Source: Coprococcus eutactus (GTDB lineage: Bacteria > Bacillota > Clostridia > Lachnospirales > Lachnospiraceae). Taken from it: DNA of 64,000 bases. The stretch's first letter is position 1. The number at the start of each line of letters is the position of its first letter. The stretch covers positions 2,931,001 to 2,995,000 of the forward strand of contig NZ_CP102278.1 in the NCBI RefSeq assembly GCF_025149915.1, in the 5' to 3' direction. Below, piece by piece: positions 16,805 through 25,744 of the stretch. The notes under the pieces are model-generated. The model searched no databases. It saw only the letters and a program-made list of their open reading frames with translations, and had not been told where the DNA came from. A program made the translations under genes and the position numbers.

Positions 16805-16826
16805 TCTAGTAAATATATTTACTAGA
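16805..16826. promoter_or_regulatory. Perfect 22-bp palindrome upstream of the XRE gene
   Basis: TCTAGTAAATA is followed directly by its reverse complement TATTTACTAGA, 49 nt before the ATG at 16876. This is a likely dimer-binding operator for autoregulation by the XRE protein (inference). Confidence 0.65.
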
Positions 16827-16875
16827 ATCCAAAGCGTCACCCCGTCATATGCTATCATTTTTTTCGGGTGATTGC

Positions 16876-17286
16876 ATGAATTATACATATTTTGATGATG
16901 ATAAAAAGTACATACAGCGCATACGCGGACTGCGGGAGGACCACGATTATTCACAGAAGTATGTTGCCGATTATCTCTGTACCTCTCAGACTATGTACGC
17001 CCGCTACGAACGGGATGCAAGCGCCATGCCCATACGCCATCTGATATATCTCGCTAAATTATATAATGTATCTACCGATTATATTCTTGGGCTCACTGAT
17101 ATGCCATCTTCATACAATGAACTTGCGTCAGCGGAAACTGCAGTCTCCCAGAAAAGCTGTTCCGACAGCAGATACAGTATACGCTGGAAGACCTCAGATA
17201 ATCCATCACATAAAGCTTCAGATAAATCGTCAAATAAAAGTCTGGATAAAAAGTTAACTAAAAATCCAGATAAAACCTCCAGGTAA
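16876..17286 (+). CDS. XRE-family HTH transcriptional regulator
   Basis: 136 residues. A helix-turn-helix spans about residues 12-65 (YIQRIRGLREDHDYSQKYVA, TSQTMYARYERDA, YLAKLYNVSTDYILGLT), a Cro/C1-type fold with the common YILGLT ending. The C-terminal 60 residues are polar and Ser/Lys-rich (repeats of DK/NK with S) and look disordered. The ATG at 16876 is chosen because it begins just before the domain; an ATG at 16849 adds nine residues. A perfect palindrome lies upstream. No operon partner is visible, and the next gene converges 13 nt away. Target genes are unknown. Confidence 0.8.
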   Translation: MNYTYFDDDKKYIQRIRGLREDHDYSQKYVADYLCTSQTMYARYERDASAMPIRHLIYLAKLYNVSTDYILGLTDMPSSYNELASAETAVSQKSCSDSRYSIRWKTSDNPSHKASDKSSNKSLDKKLTKNPDKTSR

Positions 17287-17299
17287 TAGTTCTGACACA

Positions 17300-18865
17300 T
17301 CACGACTGTGCCACGCATTTTACCACTATTAGTTTATCTCCTTTCTGTATATTGTCATTTTCCAGATCATTCATCTTTCTAATAGAGTCCAGACTGGAAT
17401 AATATTCCTTCGCAATGGACCAGATACTGTCCCCATCTTTGACAACGTATCCCACTATCCCCGGCGATGCAGCCTTTTTCTTCATATCGACAGGGGATAT
17501 CGTCATATCATCTATAAATTCAATTTCTTTCCTGGTGAATATAGTCATCCCCATATCCACTATAGACTTGATCTCCACCTCATCATTGCCCGGCAGGGAC
17601 GCCGATATCTGACTCAGTGCGGGCGTTATTCTGATGGAATCCTGCGATCTCAGCGGAACTGTCTCGAGCCGGTATGTGAACGGCGCCGCAATCTCCATCT
17701 GGCATAGCGGTCTGCTATCATCCGAGGAAACATACATAACCGCAGCCTTCACGGCCCCCTCAACTATCACTGCGTCATCCGATGGTCTCACCTCGTCTAT
17801 ATCCACATTTCCCGTGATATTAACGACCTGGAGGATCGGCGGCTGGCTACTCTTGATCTTCTCCTTTTTTACGACCTTGGTCTTTGCGTTATTTCTCATG
17901 AGTAGATTCTCATAGCTGAAGCTGGACCTCACCGGCTCCACATCGGCCGAATAGGAAAACATATCGCGAAGCAGCTCTGTCTCCACATCCTCATACACTT
18001 TCACATCGACATTGAGACTGCTCTCCACCTGAAGTATCCTGTCCTCGCCATGGTCATCAGCCCTCACCGACACGGTTCCGCGCCCCACTGATATTATGTC
18101 ATCAAGCACCATGTCTTCATTTATGCCATCGCAGCCTATCGTGTCCTGGAACTCTCTGGAGGCATTTACATACTGGACAGGAGCAAGTTCATCCTCAGGC
18201 TTATATATGACAAATATATCCATTCTGCCACTTATATGTACGCCCATATCCGTAGCCCGGCTCTCCATCTCGGCAAATGTCACCTGATCCCAAAGGATCT
18301 GACCTATATCCGGCTTGCTGGCAGGAATCTCAACATCTTCCTTGATCTTCACAATATCCTTTGACGATGCCACTACATTTGTAAAACACACCTTCTCCGT
18401 CATACACTCGATACCTGAACCATTTGCGATTCCAGTAGCGCCCTCCGCAGTGATCTGCTGGCACGCCCACAGTTTTACCTGAACCAGCCCCCTGACCTCA
18501 TACTTGCGGGAATTTATCACCGTAACGTACAGATCTTCAAGGCTGCTCTGCACCGACACCTTATCCCCAGGCACAAGTCCATCAGCATTAATGACCTCCT
18601 CAAATGGTATCTCGCCCTCATGATTCTCAAACGTGCTTCCATCCGCATCCGTCTGGTACAGAATAGCATAGCTCACGTTTCCAGATATCCTGACTCTTCC
18701 GTCAAGTACCTCCGTCTCATCAAGAGTGATCTGCCCCTTGCTGGCTATAAATCTATCTATATCGCCCTTTGCGTCCGGCACATTAAAATCTTCATCCACT
18801 GTGAACTCCATATATTTTGCAGCTTTTAGATTGGTTGTTGTGATCCTGTTCTTCGTCAGCTCCAT
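17300..18865 (-). CDS. SPOCS (DUF3794) and LysM domain protein
   Basis: 521 residues. Repeated DUF3794/SPOCS regions are visible: the central one starts near residue 170 with VKIKEDVEIPASKPDIGQIL, and related stretches are near 30-130 and 300-440. The C-terminal 45 residues are a LysM domain (YVVKDGDSIWSIAKEYY to GDKLIVVK). This architecture occurs in Clostridia in proteins linked to spore coat or cortex assembly (SafA/SpoVID-like idea). There is no signal peptide, which fits assembly from the mother-cell side. It begins behind AAGGAGTGG, 33 nt after the PrcB-like gene, so the two form an operon. Confidence 0.85.
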   Translation of the reverse strand: MELTKNRITTTNLKAAKYMEFTVDEDFNVPDAKGDIDRFIASKGQITLDETEVLDGRVRISGNVSYAILYQTDADGSTFENHEGEIPFEEVINADGLVPGDKVSVQSSLEDLYVTVINSRKYEVRGLVQVKLWACQQITAEGATGIANGSGIECMTEKVCFTNVVASSKDIVKIKEDVEIPASKPDIGQILWDQVTFAEMESRATDMGVHISGRMDIFVIYKPEDELAPVQYVNASREFQDTIGCDGINEDMVLDDIISVGRGTVSVRADDHGEDRILQVESSLNVDVKVYEDVETELLRDMFSYSADVEPVRSSFSYENLLMRNNAKTKVVKKEKIKSSQPPILQVVNITGNVDIDEVRPSDDAVIVEGAVKAAVMYVSSDDSRPLCQMEIAAPFTYRLETVPLRSQDSIRITPALSQISASLPGNDEVEIKSIVDMGMTIFTRKEIEFIDDMTISPVDMKKKAASPGIVGYVVKDGDSIWSIAKEYYSSLDSIRKMNDLENDNIQKGDKLIVVKCVAQS

Positions 18866-18898
18866 ATTTTTACCACTCCTTATATTTGTTCAGGTTAT

Positions 18899-19348
18899 TT
18901 ATTTGAATACCACCGGCAGATCCATCTTCATTATCCTTATTACAGTATATGGAAATGACACTCCATCCCCGCGTACCCCATCTGACGGCGTGGCTGTCTG
19001 CCTGAGCAGAGTCTTGACGTAAACGGCATTATCATCCTTGTACATCTCTTCAAGTTCCACGCCAACGTCATCCCTCTCCTGCATGCCTGCAGCGACTACG
19101 ATATATGTATATGTATTATTGGAATACACCATGTTGAACGGTTTTTCTTTCTTCCTCTCTATTATTGCAGACAACTCCTCCGGCAGCATAGTGTCATCGC
19201 ACACGTCATATACAAGTTTTTCCCCACTGTCCGATATGTCAAATCTGCCGCAGCCGGCACACAGCTCACAAACTACAAATGCCATAGCAAGGATCAGCAT
19301 CACCCTTCCGCAGACCCAGCCATATCTATACGCTTTCTCACCTTCCAT
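18899..19348 (-). CDS. Small membrane-anchored protein with PrcB_C-like domain
   Basis: 149 residues. One N-terminal hydrophobic helix (about 12-32, containing CELCAGCG) could be a membrane anchor or a lipoprotein-like signal. The C-terminal half (VVAAGMQERDDVGVELEEMY, SFPYTVIRIMKMDLPVVF) fits the PrcB C-terminal domain, which usually reads 'GxxxTGGYxVxI ... YPYxVVxI.K.LPV.F'. The Gly-rich turn is degenerate here. The ATG at 19348 has GGAGGTG upstream; the longer frame from 19468 has none. It lies 33 nt upstream of the SPOCS-LysM gene. The family call is moderate and the function unknown. Confidence 0.6.
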   Translation of the reverse strand: MEGEKAYRYGWVCGRVMLILAMAFVVCELCAGCGRFDISDSGEKLVYDVCDDTMLPEELSAIIERKKEKPFNMVYSNNTYTYIVVAAGMQERDDVGVELEEMYKDDNAVYVKTLLRQTATPSDGVRGDGVSFPYTVIRIMKMDLPVVFK

Positions 19349-19469
19349 GCGCTTCACCTCCGATATTATATATATGCCAGCAAACAGATATTTATGCTTG
19401 TGTTTATATCCTCCTTTTTCCGCAGGATGCTGCATGGTATGAAATTTGCATGAAATTAGCAGACGCAAA

Positions 19470-19580
19470 AACAGGCTCCCCTGTTAAATCCGAAGACACA
19501 AAAACAGGCTATCTATGCTGATTTACCCTATCCGCCAGATATCCGGCAAATAAGGCAAATCAACAGAGATAGCCTGTTCC
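19470..19580 (-). terminator. Terminator(s) after aspS
   Basis: AACAGGCTATCT (19503-19514) pairs with AGATAGCCTGTT (19567-19578) around an imperfect inner stem, and on the minus strand is followed by TTTTGTGTCTT. A second small hairpin (AACAGG/CCTGTT, 19472-19488) with a T-run follows at once, which suggests tandem termination. Confidence 0.75.
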
Positions 19581-19625
19581 GCATCAATTTATTAAATATC
19601 GATGATTTATTTATACTGTGACTTT

Positions 19626-21443
19626 TTACTCAGTAATATTCTCTGACTCCTTAGTTTCCCCCTCTGGAGAAACCTCGATTCCAAGCTCAGCGAGCTGCTT
19701 GTCATCCACACGGTCAGGCGCATTTGTCATTGGACATGATGCATCCTTTACCTTAGGGAATGCGATAACGTCACGGATAGAATCCTGCTTTGCCATGAGC
19801 ATGACCAGACGATCAAGGCCATAGGCAAGTCCTGCGTGAGGTGGTACTCCATACTTGAACGCATCCAGAAGGAATCCAAATCTCTCATGCGCCTGAGCCT
19901 TTGTGAAGCCAAGACACTCAAACATCTTCTCCTGTACATCGTTCTGATGGATTCTCACCGAACCACCACCGATCTCATTACCATTTAACACGATATCATA
20001 TGCCTTTGCACGAACTCTGCCCGGATCAGAATCGATGTACTGAAGATCCTCCTCCATAGGCATTGTGAACGGATGGTGCATAGCTGTAAATCTGTTCTCC
20101 TCATCAGACCACTCAAGGAGTGGGAACTCTGTGATCCACACGAATCTGAACTCATTCTTGTCAACAAGTCCCATGAGCTCTGCCAGATGGCATCTGAGCG
20201 CTCCGAGGACTGTCCATACAACCTTCTTCTTGTCTGCTGCAAAGAGGAGAAGGTCGCCCGGCTTTCCTTCCATTGCATTTACAAGGGCTGACATCTGCTC
20301 ATCTGTCATAAACTTTGCAAATGATGACTTGTAGCTGCCATCCTCGTTGATAACTATATATGCAAGTCCCTTTGCACCGTATGTCTTTGCATACTCGATA
20401 AGGGCATCTATCTTCTTTCTAGGCATGCTGCCCTGGCCTTCGGCGTTGATACCACGTACTGTACCGCCATTTTCAAGAGCACCTGTAAACACGCCAAATC
20501 CGCAGTCTTTAACTATGTCGCTCACATCCTTAAGCTCAAGTCCGAATCTGAGGTCCGGCTTATCTGAACCAAATCTGTCCATAGCCTCCTGCCATGTCAT
20601 TCTCTGGATAGGAAGCTGAATGTCAAGATCAAGCACCTCCTTGAAAAGCTTTGCAAGAAGACGCTCATTTACATCTATTACATCCTCAACATCGACAAAT
20701 GAAAGCTCCATATCCATCTGCGTAAACTCAGGCTGTCTGTCCGCACGAAGATCCTCGTCACGGAAACATCTGGCTATCTGGAAATATCTGTCATATCCTG
20801 AACACATGAGGAGCTGCTTGAATAACTGTGGTGACTGTGGCAGGGCGTAGAATGAACCCGGATGCACACGGCTAGGCACAAGGTAATCTCTGGCTCCCTC
20901 CGGTGTTGACTTTGTCAGCATAGGGGTCTCTATCTCAAGGAATCCCTCATCTGCCATAAACTGTCTGGCAATGCCCGCAACCTTGCTCTTCATCATAAGA
21001 TTTCTCTGAAGATCAGGACGTCTAAGATCCAGATATCTGTACTTAAGTCTCAGTTCTTCCTTAGTCTTACTGTTCTCCTCGATAGGGAATGGAGGTGTCT
21101 CCGCCTCTGACAGGATACGAAGGCTTGTCGCAACAACCTCTATATCTCCTGTGGCGAGATTCTCATTCACCGCACCGGCACGCTTGCAAACTGTTCCCTC
21201 TATGGCAACAACAAACTCTGAACGGAGCTTTCCTGCCTTATCAAAACATTCTGTTCCGCACTGTGCCTCCTCGAAGATAACCTGTAAAATTCCGCTTCTA
21301 TCTCGAAGGTCGACAAATATTATTCCACCTTTATTTCTACTCTTGGCAACCCAGCCCATAACCGTAACTTTCTCTCCGATATTTGTGCTGTTTACCTCTG
21401 TACATCTGTGGCTTCTCTTAAGCCCCTGCATAGATTCTGCCAT
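19626..21443 (-). CDS. aspS: Aspartyl-tRNA synthetase
   Basis: 605 residues, class II synthetase of the bacterial type. Domains are an N-terminal OB-fold anticodon-binding region (VMGWVAKSRNKGGIIFVDLR, about 28-48), a catalytic core with motif 2 FRDEDLRADRQPEFTQMD (about 215-235), the bacterial GAD insert (about 305-420) and motif 3 GLDRLVMLMAK near 530. It charges tRNA-Asp. Whether it also acts on tRNA-Asn cannot be told here. The start is behind AGGAGGAACAGC. No synthetase-type T-box leader is seen upstream. Confidence 0.97.
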   Translation of the reverse strand: MAESMQGLKRSHRCTEVNSTNIGEKVTVMGWVAKSRNKGGIIFVDLRDRSGILQVIFEEAQCGTECFDKAGKLRSEFVVAIEGTVCKRAGAVNENLATGDIEVVATSLRILSEAETPPFPIEENSKTKEELRLKYRYLDLRRPDLQRNLMMKSKVAGIARQFMADEGFLEIETPMLTKSTPEGARDYLVPSRVHPGSFYALPQSPQLFKQLLMCSGYDRYFQIARCFRDEDLRADRQPEFTQMDMELSFVDVEDVIDVNERLLAKLFKEVLDLDIQLPIQRMTWQEAMDRFGSDKPDLRFGLELKDVSDIVKDCGFGVFTGALENGGTVRGINAEGQGSMPRKKIDALIEYAKTYGAKGLAYIVINEDGSYKSSFAKFMTDEQMSALVNAMEGKPGDLLLFAADKKKVVWTVLGALRCHLAELMGLVDKNEFRFVWITEFPLLEWSDEENRFTAMHHPFTMPMEEDLQYIDSDPGRVRAKAYDIVLNGNEIGGGSVRIHQNDVQEKMFECLGFTKAQAHERFGFLLDAFKYGVPPHAGLAYGLDRLVMLMAKQDSIRDVIAFPKVKDASCPMTNAPDRVDDKQLAELGIEVSPEGETKESENITE

Positions 21444-21495
21444 CTTTTGCTGTTCCTCCTATTAAAAAACTTCCTTATGTCACTATACACTTTTT

Positions 21496-22119
21496 TCACT
21501 TTTCGTCAAGACCTGGTATGCTTCCATGGAGCACATAGTCTATACGTTCTATCACATCCGACGTGTTTATCATGCGTTGGAATGCTAGAAACACCTTCAT
21601 ATCAAAATGTCTGACCTCGTCTATGACCATCCCAAACGCCGTATCCGCGTCAAATGCCCTACGGTATGGTCTGTCACTCACAAGAGCGCTGAATACATCA
21701 CATACCCTTATTATGCGGGCTCCTATGGGTATCTCATCCCCGCGCATCCTGTATGGATAACCCGAGCCGTCATAATTCTCATGGTGATAGTGGACCATGT
21801 CTACTATATCCTGATCATAGCCCTCTCTGCTCAGTATATCAGCGCCGAGCTTTGCATGAAGGCGCACATACTGCATCTCCTCTATCTTCATGGTGTTTCT
21901 CCTGCGTCCGTATATATACGGACTGATCTGGAGCTTGCCCACATCGTGGAGCATTCCCGCCACAGCCACCTTGTGGATAAATGCGTCGTCCATTCCAAGC
22001 TCACTTGCCAGCTCAGACGACAGGATACTGACGCACATGCCATGCCTAACCGCATCATTCATATCCACAGAGTAACAGTCCTCCAGGTTCTTCTCCGTTA
22101 CCACTTCTGCTAATCCCAT
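21496..22119 (-). CDS. HD-GYP domain phosphohydrolase
   Basis: 207 residues that are nearly all an HD-GYP domain, the fold of cyclic-di-GMP phosphodiesterases. Seen are HGMCVSILSSELA, HDVGK, the second-shell RLHAKLGADIL, HHENYDGSGYPYR and ARIIRVCDVFSAL, so the metal ligands H..HD..H..HH..D are present. No receiver or membrane sensor domain is attached. The ATG overlaps the end of hemZ by 10 nt, so translation is coupled to it. Activity on c-di-GMP is likely from the GYP motif but unproven. Confidence 0.88.
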   Translation of the reverse strand: MGLAEVVTEKNLEDCYSVDMNDAVRHGMCVSILSSELASELGMDDAFIHKVAVAGMLHDVGKLQISPYIYGRRRNTMKIEEMQYVRLHAKLGADILSREGYDQDIVDMVHYHHENYDGSGYPYRMRGDEIPIGARIIRVCDVFSALVSDRPYRRAFDADTAFGMVIDEVRHFDMKVFLAFQRMINTSDVIERIDYVLHGSIPGLDEK

Positions 22120-23675
22120 ATAAATCCCGCCTTTTTCCTTGCTATCATCTCATCTATACGCGATATATAATCATCAACACTCTTGCAATTCTCTATCCTG
22201 TCTATGCGGGTTCCCTCTGTGACGCCATCATGTCCGGGTCTCACCACAAGCTTTGAGGAACTTCCTGCGCCGAGTCCCACTATATCAGTTCTCTCTTCCA
22301 TGATGAGTATATTATAGAGACATTCTAGACCTTCTTTTGAATATCCCACATTTTCAAGATTACCTGTCATGTTCTTCTGTCTATAGAGATAATACGGACT
22401 GAGCCCCATGTCATCAGCCGCCCTCGTCACCGCATCAAGCTGGCTCTCTATGTCGTTCTTCAAAAGATCCTTATATCTGTCCATCTCTATATTCAATGTC
22501 GCAGCCCTCTTTACTGCCAGTGTATGCACTGTCAGGCTCTCTGGTGCAAGCTCCCTTATCTGTCTCAGGGTGTTCTCAACCGCATCTGTATCCTCCCCCG
22601 GAAGACCCACTATGAGATCCATATTGATATTGTCAAATCCAACTCTTCTCGCCATCTCCATAGCTTCTCTAGTCTGATCAGGAGTATGTGCCCTTCCTAT
22701 GGTCCTGAGTGTCTGCTCATTCATGGTCTGCGGATTGATGCTTATCCTCGTCACACCATGTTTCTTCATCACCGCCAGCTTGTCATAGGTGGTGCTGTCC
22801 GGCCTTCCTGCCTCTATCGTAAACTCCCTGACATAACTAAGGTCAAATGCCCTCTCGATCATGCCGCAGAGTCTGTCCATATTCTCCGCCGATATGGATG
22901 AAGGGGTTCCCCCTCCTATATATATGGATATGAGCTTCTTCCTGCTATAGGCTTCTGCAACATACTCCATCTCCTTCTCAAGAGCATCTAGATAAGCCTC
23001 CACCTTGTCCTTATACACAGCTATGGGATATGAGGTAAAAGAGCAGTACAGACATCTGGTAGGACAGAACGGTATGCCTATATACAGGCAGTACTCATCC
23101 TCCTCCGCCACGGAGTCTATGATCATCTTCTCTCTACCAGCCACGTCAAATGCAAGCTCAGCCTTTGCCCTGGATGTTCCATAAACATTGATGTAATTCG
23201 AGATAACAGACTCCCTGTCCTCACCATCTTCTATCTGGGCTACAGCGATCTTTGTCGGCCTTATTCCGGTGAGCGACCCCCACGGAAGTGTCCTTCCCGT
23301 ATAAGCCGAAAGCATCTCATATATGGCAAGCTTGAGCGGATTTCTGACAACAGCCTTATCTCTGCTGTCACCGTCTATATCCACTCTGTTGCTGCACACG
23401 GGCGCCTCGTCCGGCTTTTCTCCTGAAATAACGGCGTCTATGACCGCTTCTGCAAGTTCTGCTTTGCCGTCATCCTCCAAAGTCCCGGCATACATCTTTA
23501 TCTCTATAGATTGTTCCCGGATATCCGCCGCAAACACCTTATCCACTTCTCTCTTAAGCTCTGGTTTCTTCTCAAATATCTCAGGTACGATGATCCTCTC
23601 ACCGCCGTAAAATGCCTGAAGGCTCACTCTGAAATCATTGTTATAATCTTCAATATTCTGAATCAGTAAAATCAT
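22110..23675 (-). CDS. hemZ: Oxygen-independent coproporphyrinogen III dehydrogenase-like protein HemZ
   Basis: A 521-residue radical SAM protein of the HemN/HemZ group. The cluster motif is CPTRCLYCSF (Cys three, three and two apart) near residue 190, followed by IYIGGGTPSSI, RISINPQTMN and NMDLIVGLPGED. HemZ in Bacillus is linked to anaerobic haem synthesis, but clostridial members are often present without a full pathway, so the substrate is uncertain. The start at 23675 (MILLIQNI) is preferred; a GTG at 23702 would add nine residues. Its 3' end overlaps the HD-GYP gene. Confidence 0.88.
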   Translation of the reverse strand: MILLIQNIEDYNNDFRVSLQAFYGGERIIVPEIFEKKPELKREVDKVFAADIREQSIEIKMYAGTLEDDGKAELAEAVIDAVISGEKPDEAPVCSNRVDIDGDSRDKAVVRNPLKLAIYEMLSAYTGRTLPWGSLTGIRPTKIAVAQIEDGEDRESVISNYINVYGTSRAKAELAFDVAGREKMIIDSVAEEDEYCLYIGIPFCPTRCLYCSFTSYPIAVYKDKVEAYLDALEKEMEYVAEAYSRKKLISIYIGGGTPSSISAENMDRLCGMIERAFDLSYVREFTIEAGRPDSTTYDKLAVMKKHGVTRISINPQTMNEQTLRTIGRAHTPDQTREAMEMARRVGFDNINMDLIVGLPGEDTDAVENTLRQIRELAPESLTVHTLAVKRAATLNIEMDRYKDLLKNDIESQLDAVTRAADDMGLSPYYLYRQKNMTGNLENVGYSKEGLECLYNILIMEERTDIVGLGAGSSSKLVVRPGHDGVTEGTRIDRIENCKSVDDYISRIDEMIARKKAGFIWD

Positions 23676-23739
23676 TCTATCTAAATCCCACACCTGTCTC
23701 ACTCATATAGTATAACGGAGGCTTTACACCCCCGTTATG

Positions 23740-24381
23740 CTAAAAGAATGGATTCATCTTTTTCTCTTTTCCAATCTGTGTCTTGTCACCGTGTCCCGGA
23801 TATACTACCGTGTCATCCGGCAGGACAAACAGCTTCTCGCGTATGTTCTCAAGCAGGGCATGTTCATCCCCCGTTGGGAAATCTGATCTTCCAACACTGT
23901 ATTTGAACAGTGTATCACCTGAGAACAGTATATGCTGTTCATCAAAATAATAACACATTCCGCCCTTGGTATGCCCCGGAACACTTATACATCTCATCTC
24001 CGTGCCAAGTATCTTCTTCACATCGCCCTCGGTCAGATAGTTGTCTGCCTTAGTCTCGACCACTTTGCCAAACACCGCCGTCATCATAGCAGAGAGATTC
24101 ACCTTGCTGCTGCCAAGGACTTCTTCCTCATCCTCCGATGCGTAAGTCGGAGCACCGGTGAGTTCCCTGATCTCGTCCATTGCAGCCATGTGGTCTATAT
24201 GTCCATGCGTGAGATATATTCCGACGCACTTCAGTTTTCTCTCGTCCAGTCTGCCCTTGATAAATGCCGCATTCCATGAGGGATCGATAACTATCGCCTC
24301 GCCCGTGTCTGCATTTGACACGATGTAGCAGTTGGTCTGAAATCCCCCCAGTTCATATGCGTCTATGTTTAACTCTGCCAT
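23740..24381 (-). CDS. MBL-fold metallohydrolase (glyoxalase II-like)
   Basis: 213 residues. The metallo-beta-lactamase motif THGHIDHMAA gives the HxHxDH metal site (about 58-63). Further ligands are in SVPGHTKGGMCYY, LFSGDTLFKYSVGRSDFP and VVYPGHGDKT. This is the YcbL/GloB-like small group that hydrolyses thioesters of glutathione-like thiols, but the physiological substrate here is unknown. The ATG at 24381 has GGAGG six nt upstream, whereas the ATG at 24396 has none. It lies between hemZ and an Fn3 protein on the same strand. Confidence 0.88.
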   Translation of the reverse strand: MAELNIDAYELGGFQTNCYIVSNADTGEAIVIDPSWNAAFIKGRLDERKLKCVGIYLTHGHIDHMAAMDEIRELTGAPTYASEDEEEVLGSSKVNLSAMMTAVFGKVVETKADNYLTEGDVKKILGTEMRCISVPGHTKGGMCYYFDEQHILFSGDTLFKYSVGRSDFPTGDEHALLENIREKLFVLPDDTVVYPGHGDKTQIGKEKKMNPFF

Positions 24382-24431
24382 AAATCCTCCGTTCATGCGT
24401 TTACTTGAAAAAACTGCATTTTATTAAATGC

Positions 24432-25706
24432 TTATTTGAAACGTTCTGTCTTTATAAGTTTTCCGGACGCATTGTACGTTCTGATTCCATATGAAAAACC
24501 ATTTTTGTTGTACAGATACATCTCGTATTTATTCAGTCTGCCTCTGGAAGTATAGTATCTCACCTGAGATATCTGTCTGTCCACAGCACCGTACTCATAC
24601 TCCTCTATCCCTGTGACCTTTCCCAGTCTGTTCTTGTATGTGTATCTGACGCCTTCATTTGTCACCGGCATCCTGGATGGATTCACATATCTCTTTCCGC
24701 CATACACATAATATGAGCTTACCCAGAACACTCTCTTGTATCCCTTTCTTGTCGTTCTGCCAAGATTCAGGACAGACGATCTCGTATATCCGAGTACCTT
24801 TGATTTTTTAACATTTTCCTGGGAAATTTCCCGGACATCCTGATAATATATCACATATCCTGTACTTCCCTTGGCTTTTGTCAGTTCAAGTTTATATCCG
24901 TGTATGTACATATATGGTGCATCCGTGCCAGCCATCTCATACATACCGCGCCTATTCTTCTTGAGCACATAATTCTCATAGCACATGGACTCCGGTACAG
25001 ACTTGGGCACAGTCGCCGTCCTGAGTCCGGCTGAATATACACCGTAATACCGCTGTCCCTTGTACTTCATATATGCTCTTACCTTGTATGTGTATCCCTT
25101 TGCGGACGTCTTGTTTGTATCTTTGTACACGAGCCCAGCCGTCTCTGTCAGCATTGACCACTTTCCTGATGCACGGTTGTATCTGTACACCTGATAACCA
25201 TCAGCCCCTGTGACCTTATTCCACTTTATATATGTGTTTGAAGTGCTTCTAGCTCCAAGCTCTGAGAGCTTCGGACTACCCGGAAGAGTCTTTGAAGTTA
25301 TCGTGGCAAGAGGCGTGACTGCCACGATCCTGCCCTGATCAGCCGAGTATCCTCTCACTGCTATCTTGTATTCATTTCCCGATTTTGCAAGTCCGCTTAC
25401 CTGATAAGCACCTGTCTGTGTACGTCCCTTTTCTTTATATGCCTTTTTCGCCACATCATATACATATATGCGATATGTATCCACCCCGGCAATCGTCTTC
25501 CACTTTAGCTGTATAGATGAAGCACTCTTTGGAACCGCATTGAGTCCACTTATGCTGACGGCATCTGTGTCCGTAGCTGTATTCTTCTGAGATGTACCGT
25601 TGGCTGCATCTACGTGGAGCTTCACGGCTCCCGGGCAGCTCATTATGCCAAGTATCATCATCACTGCCAATACCAGCGAAACATATCTCTTCATGTAGCC
25701 TTTCAT
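24432..25706 (-). CDS. Secreted fibronectin type III-like protein
   Basis: 424 residues. A signal peptide ends near VKLHVDA (about 30). Two Fn3-like domains follow (about 50-135 with SIQLKWKTIAGVDTYRIYVY, and 145-235 with TYIKWNKVTGADGYQVYRY), then a third, less regular region and a C-terminal part with short Tyr-rich strands (EEYEYGAVDRQISQVRYYT, MYLYNKNGF, RTYNASGKLI) resembling RHS/MORN-like repeats. No enzyme motif was seen. The ATG at 25706 has GGAGGAAGGG upstream. It follows relA by 38 nt. Probably a surface or wall-associated protein. Confidence 0.75.
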   Translation of the reverse strand: MKGYMKRYVSLVLAVMMILGIMSCPGAVKLHVDAANGTSQKNTATDTDAVSISGLNAVPKSASSIQLKWKTIAGVDTYRIYVYDVAKKAYKEKGRTQTGAYQVSGLAKSGNEYKIAVRGYSADQGRIVAVTPLATITSKTLPGSPKLSELGARSTSNTYIKWNKVTGADGYQVYRYNRASGKWSMLTETAGLVYKDTNKTSAKGYTYKVRAYMKYKGQRYYGVYSAGLRTATVPKSVPESMCYENYVLKKNRRGMYEMAGTDAPYMYIHGYKLELTKAKGSTGYVIYYQDVREISQENVKKSKVLGYTRSSVLNLGRTTRKGYKRVFWVSSYYVYGGKRYVNPSRMPVTNEGVRYTYKNRLGKVTGIEEYEYGAVDRQISQVRYYTSRGRLNKYEMYLYNKNGFSYGIRTYNASGKLIKTERFK

Positions 25707-25744
25707 AATATTTCCCTTCCTCCGATCGGACATTAGTCCTTTTA

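Noticed and set aside
16876..17286. Prophage remnant because of the XRE gene
   Set aside because: No integrase, structural phage gene or att repeats occur near it; the gene lies among housekeeping genes.
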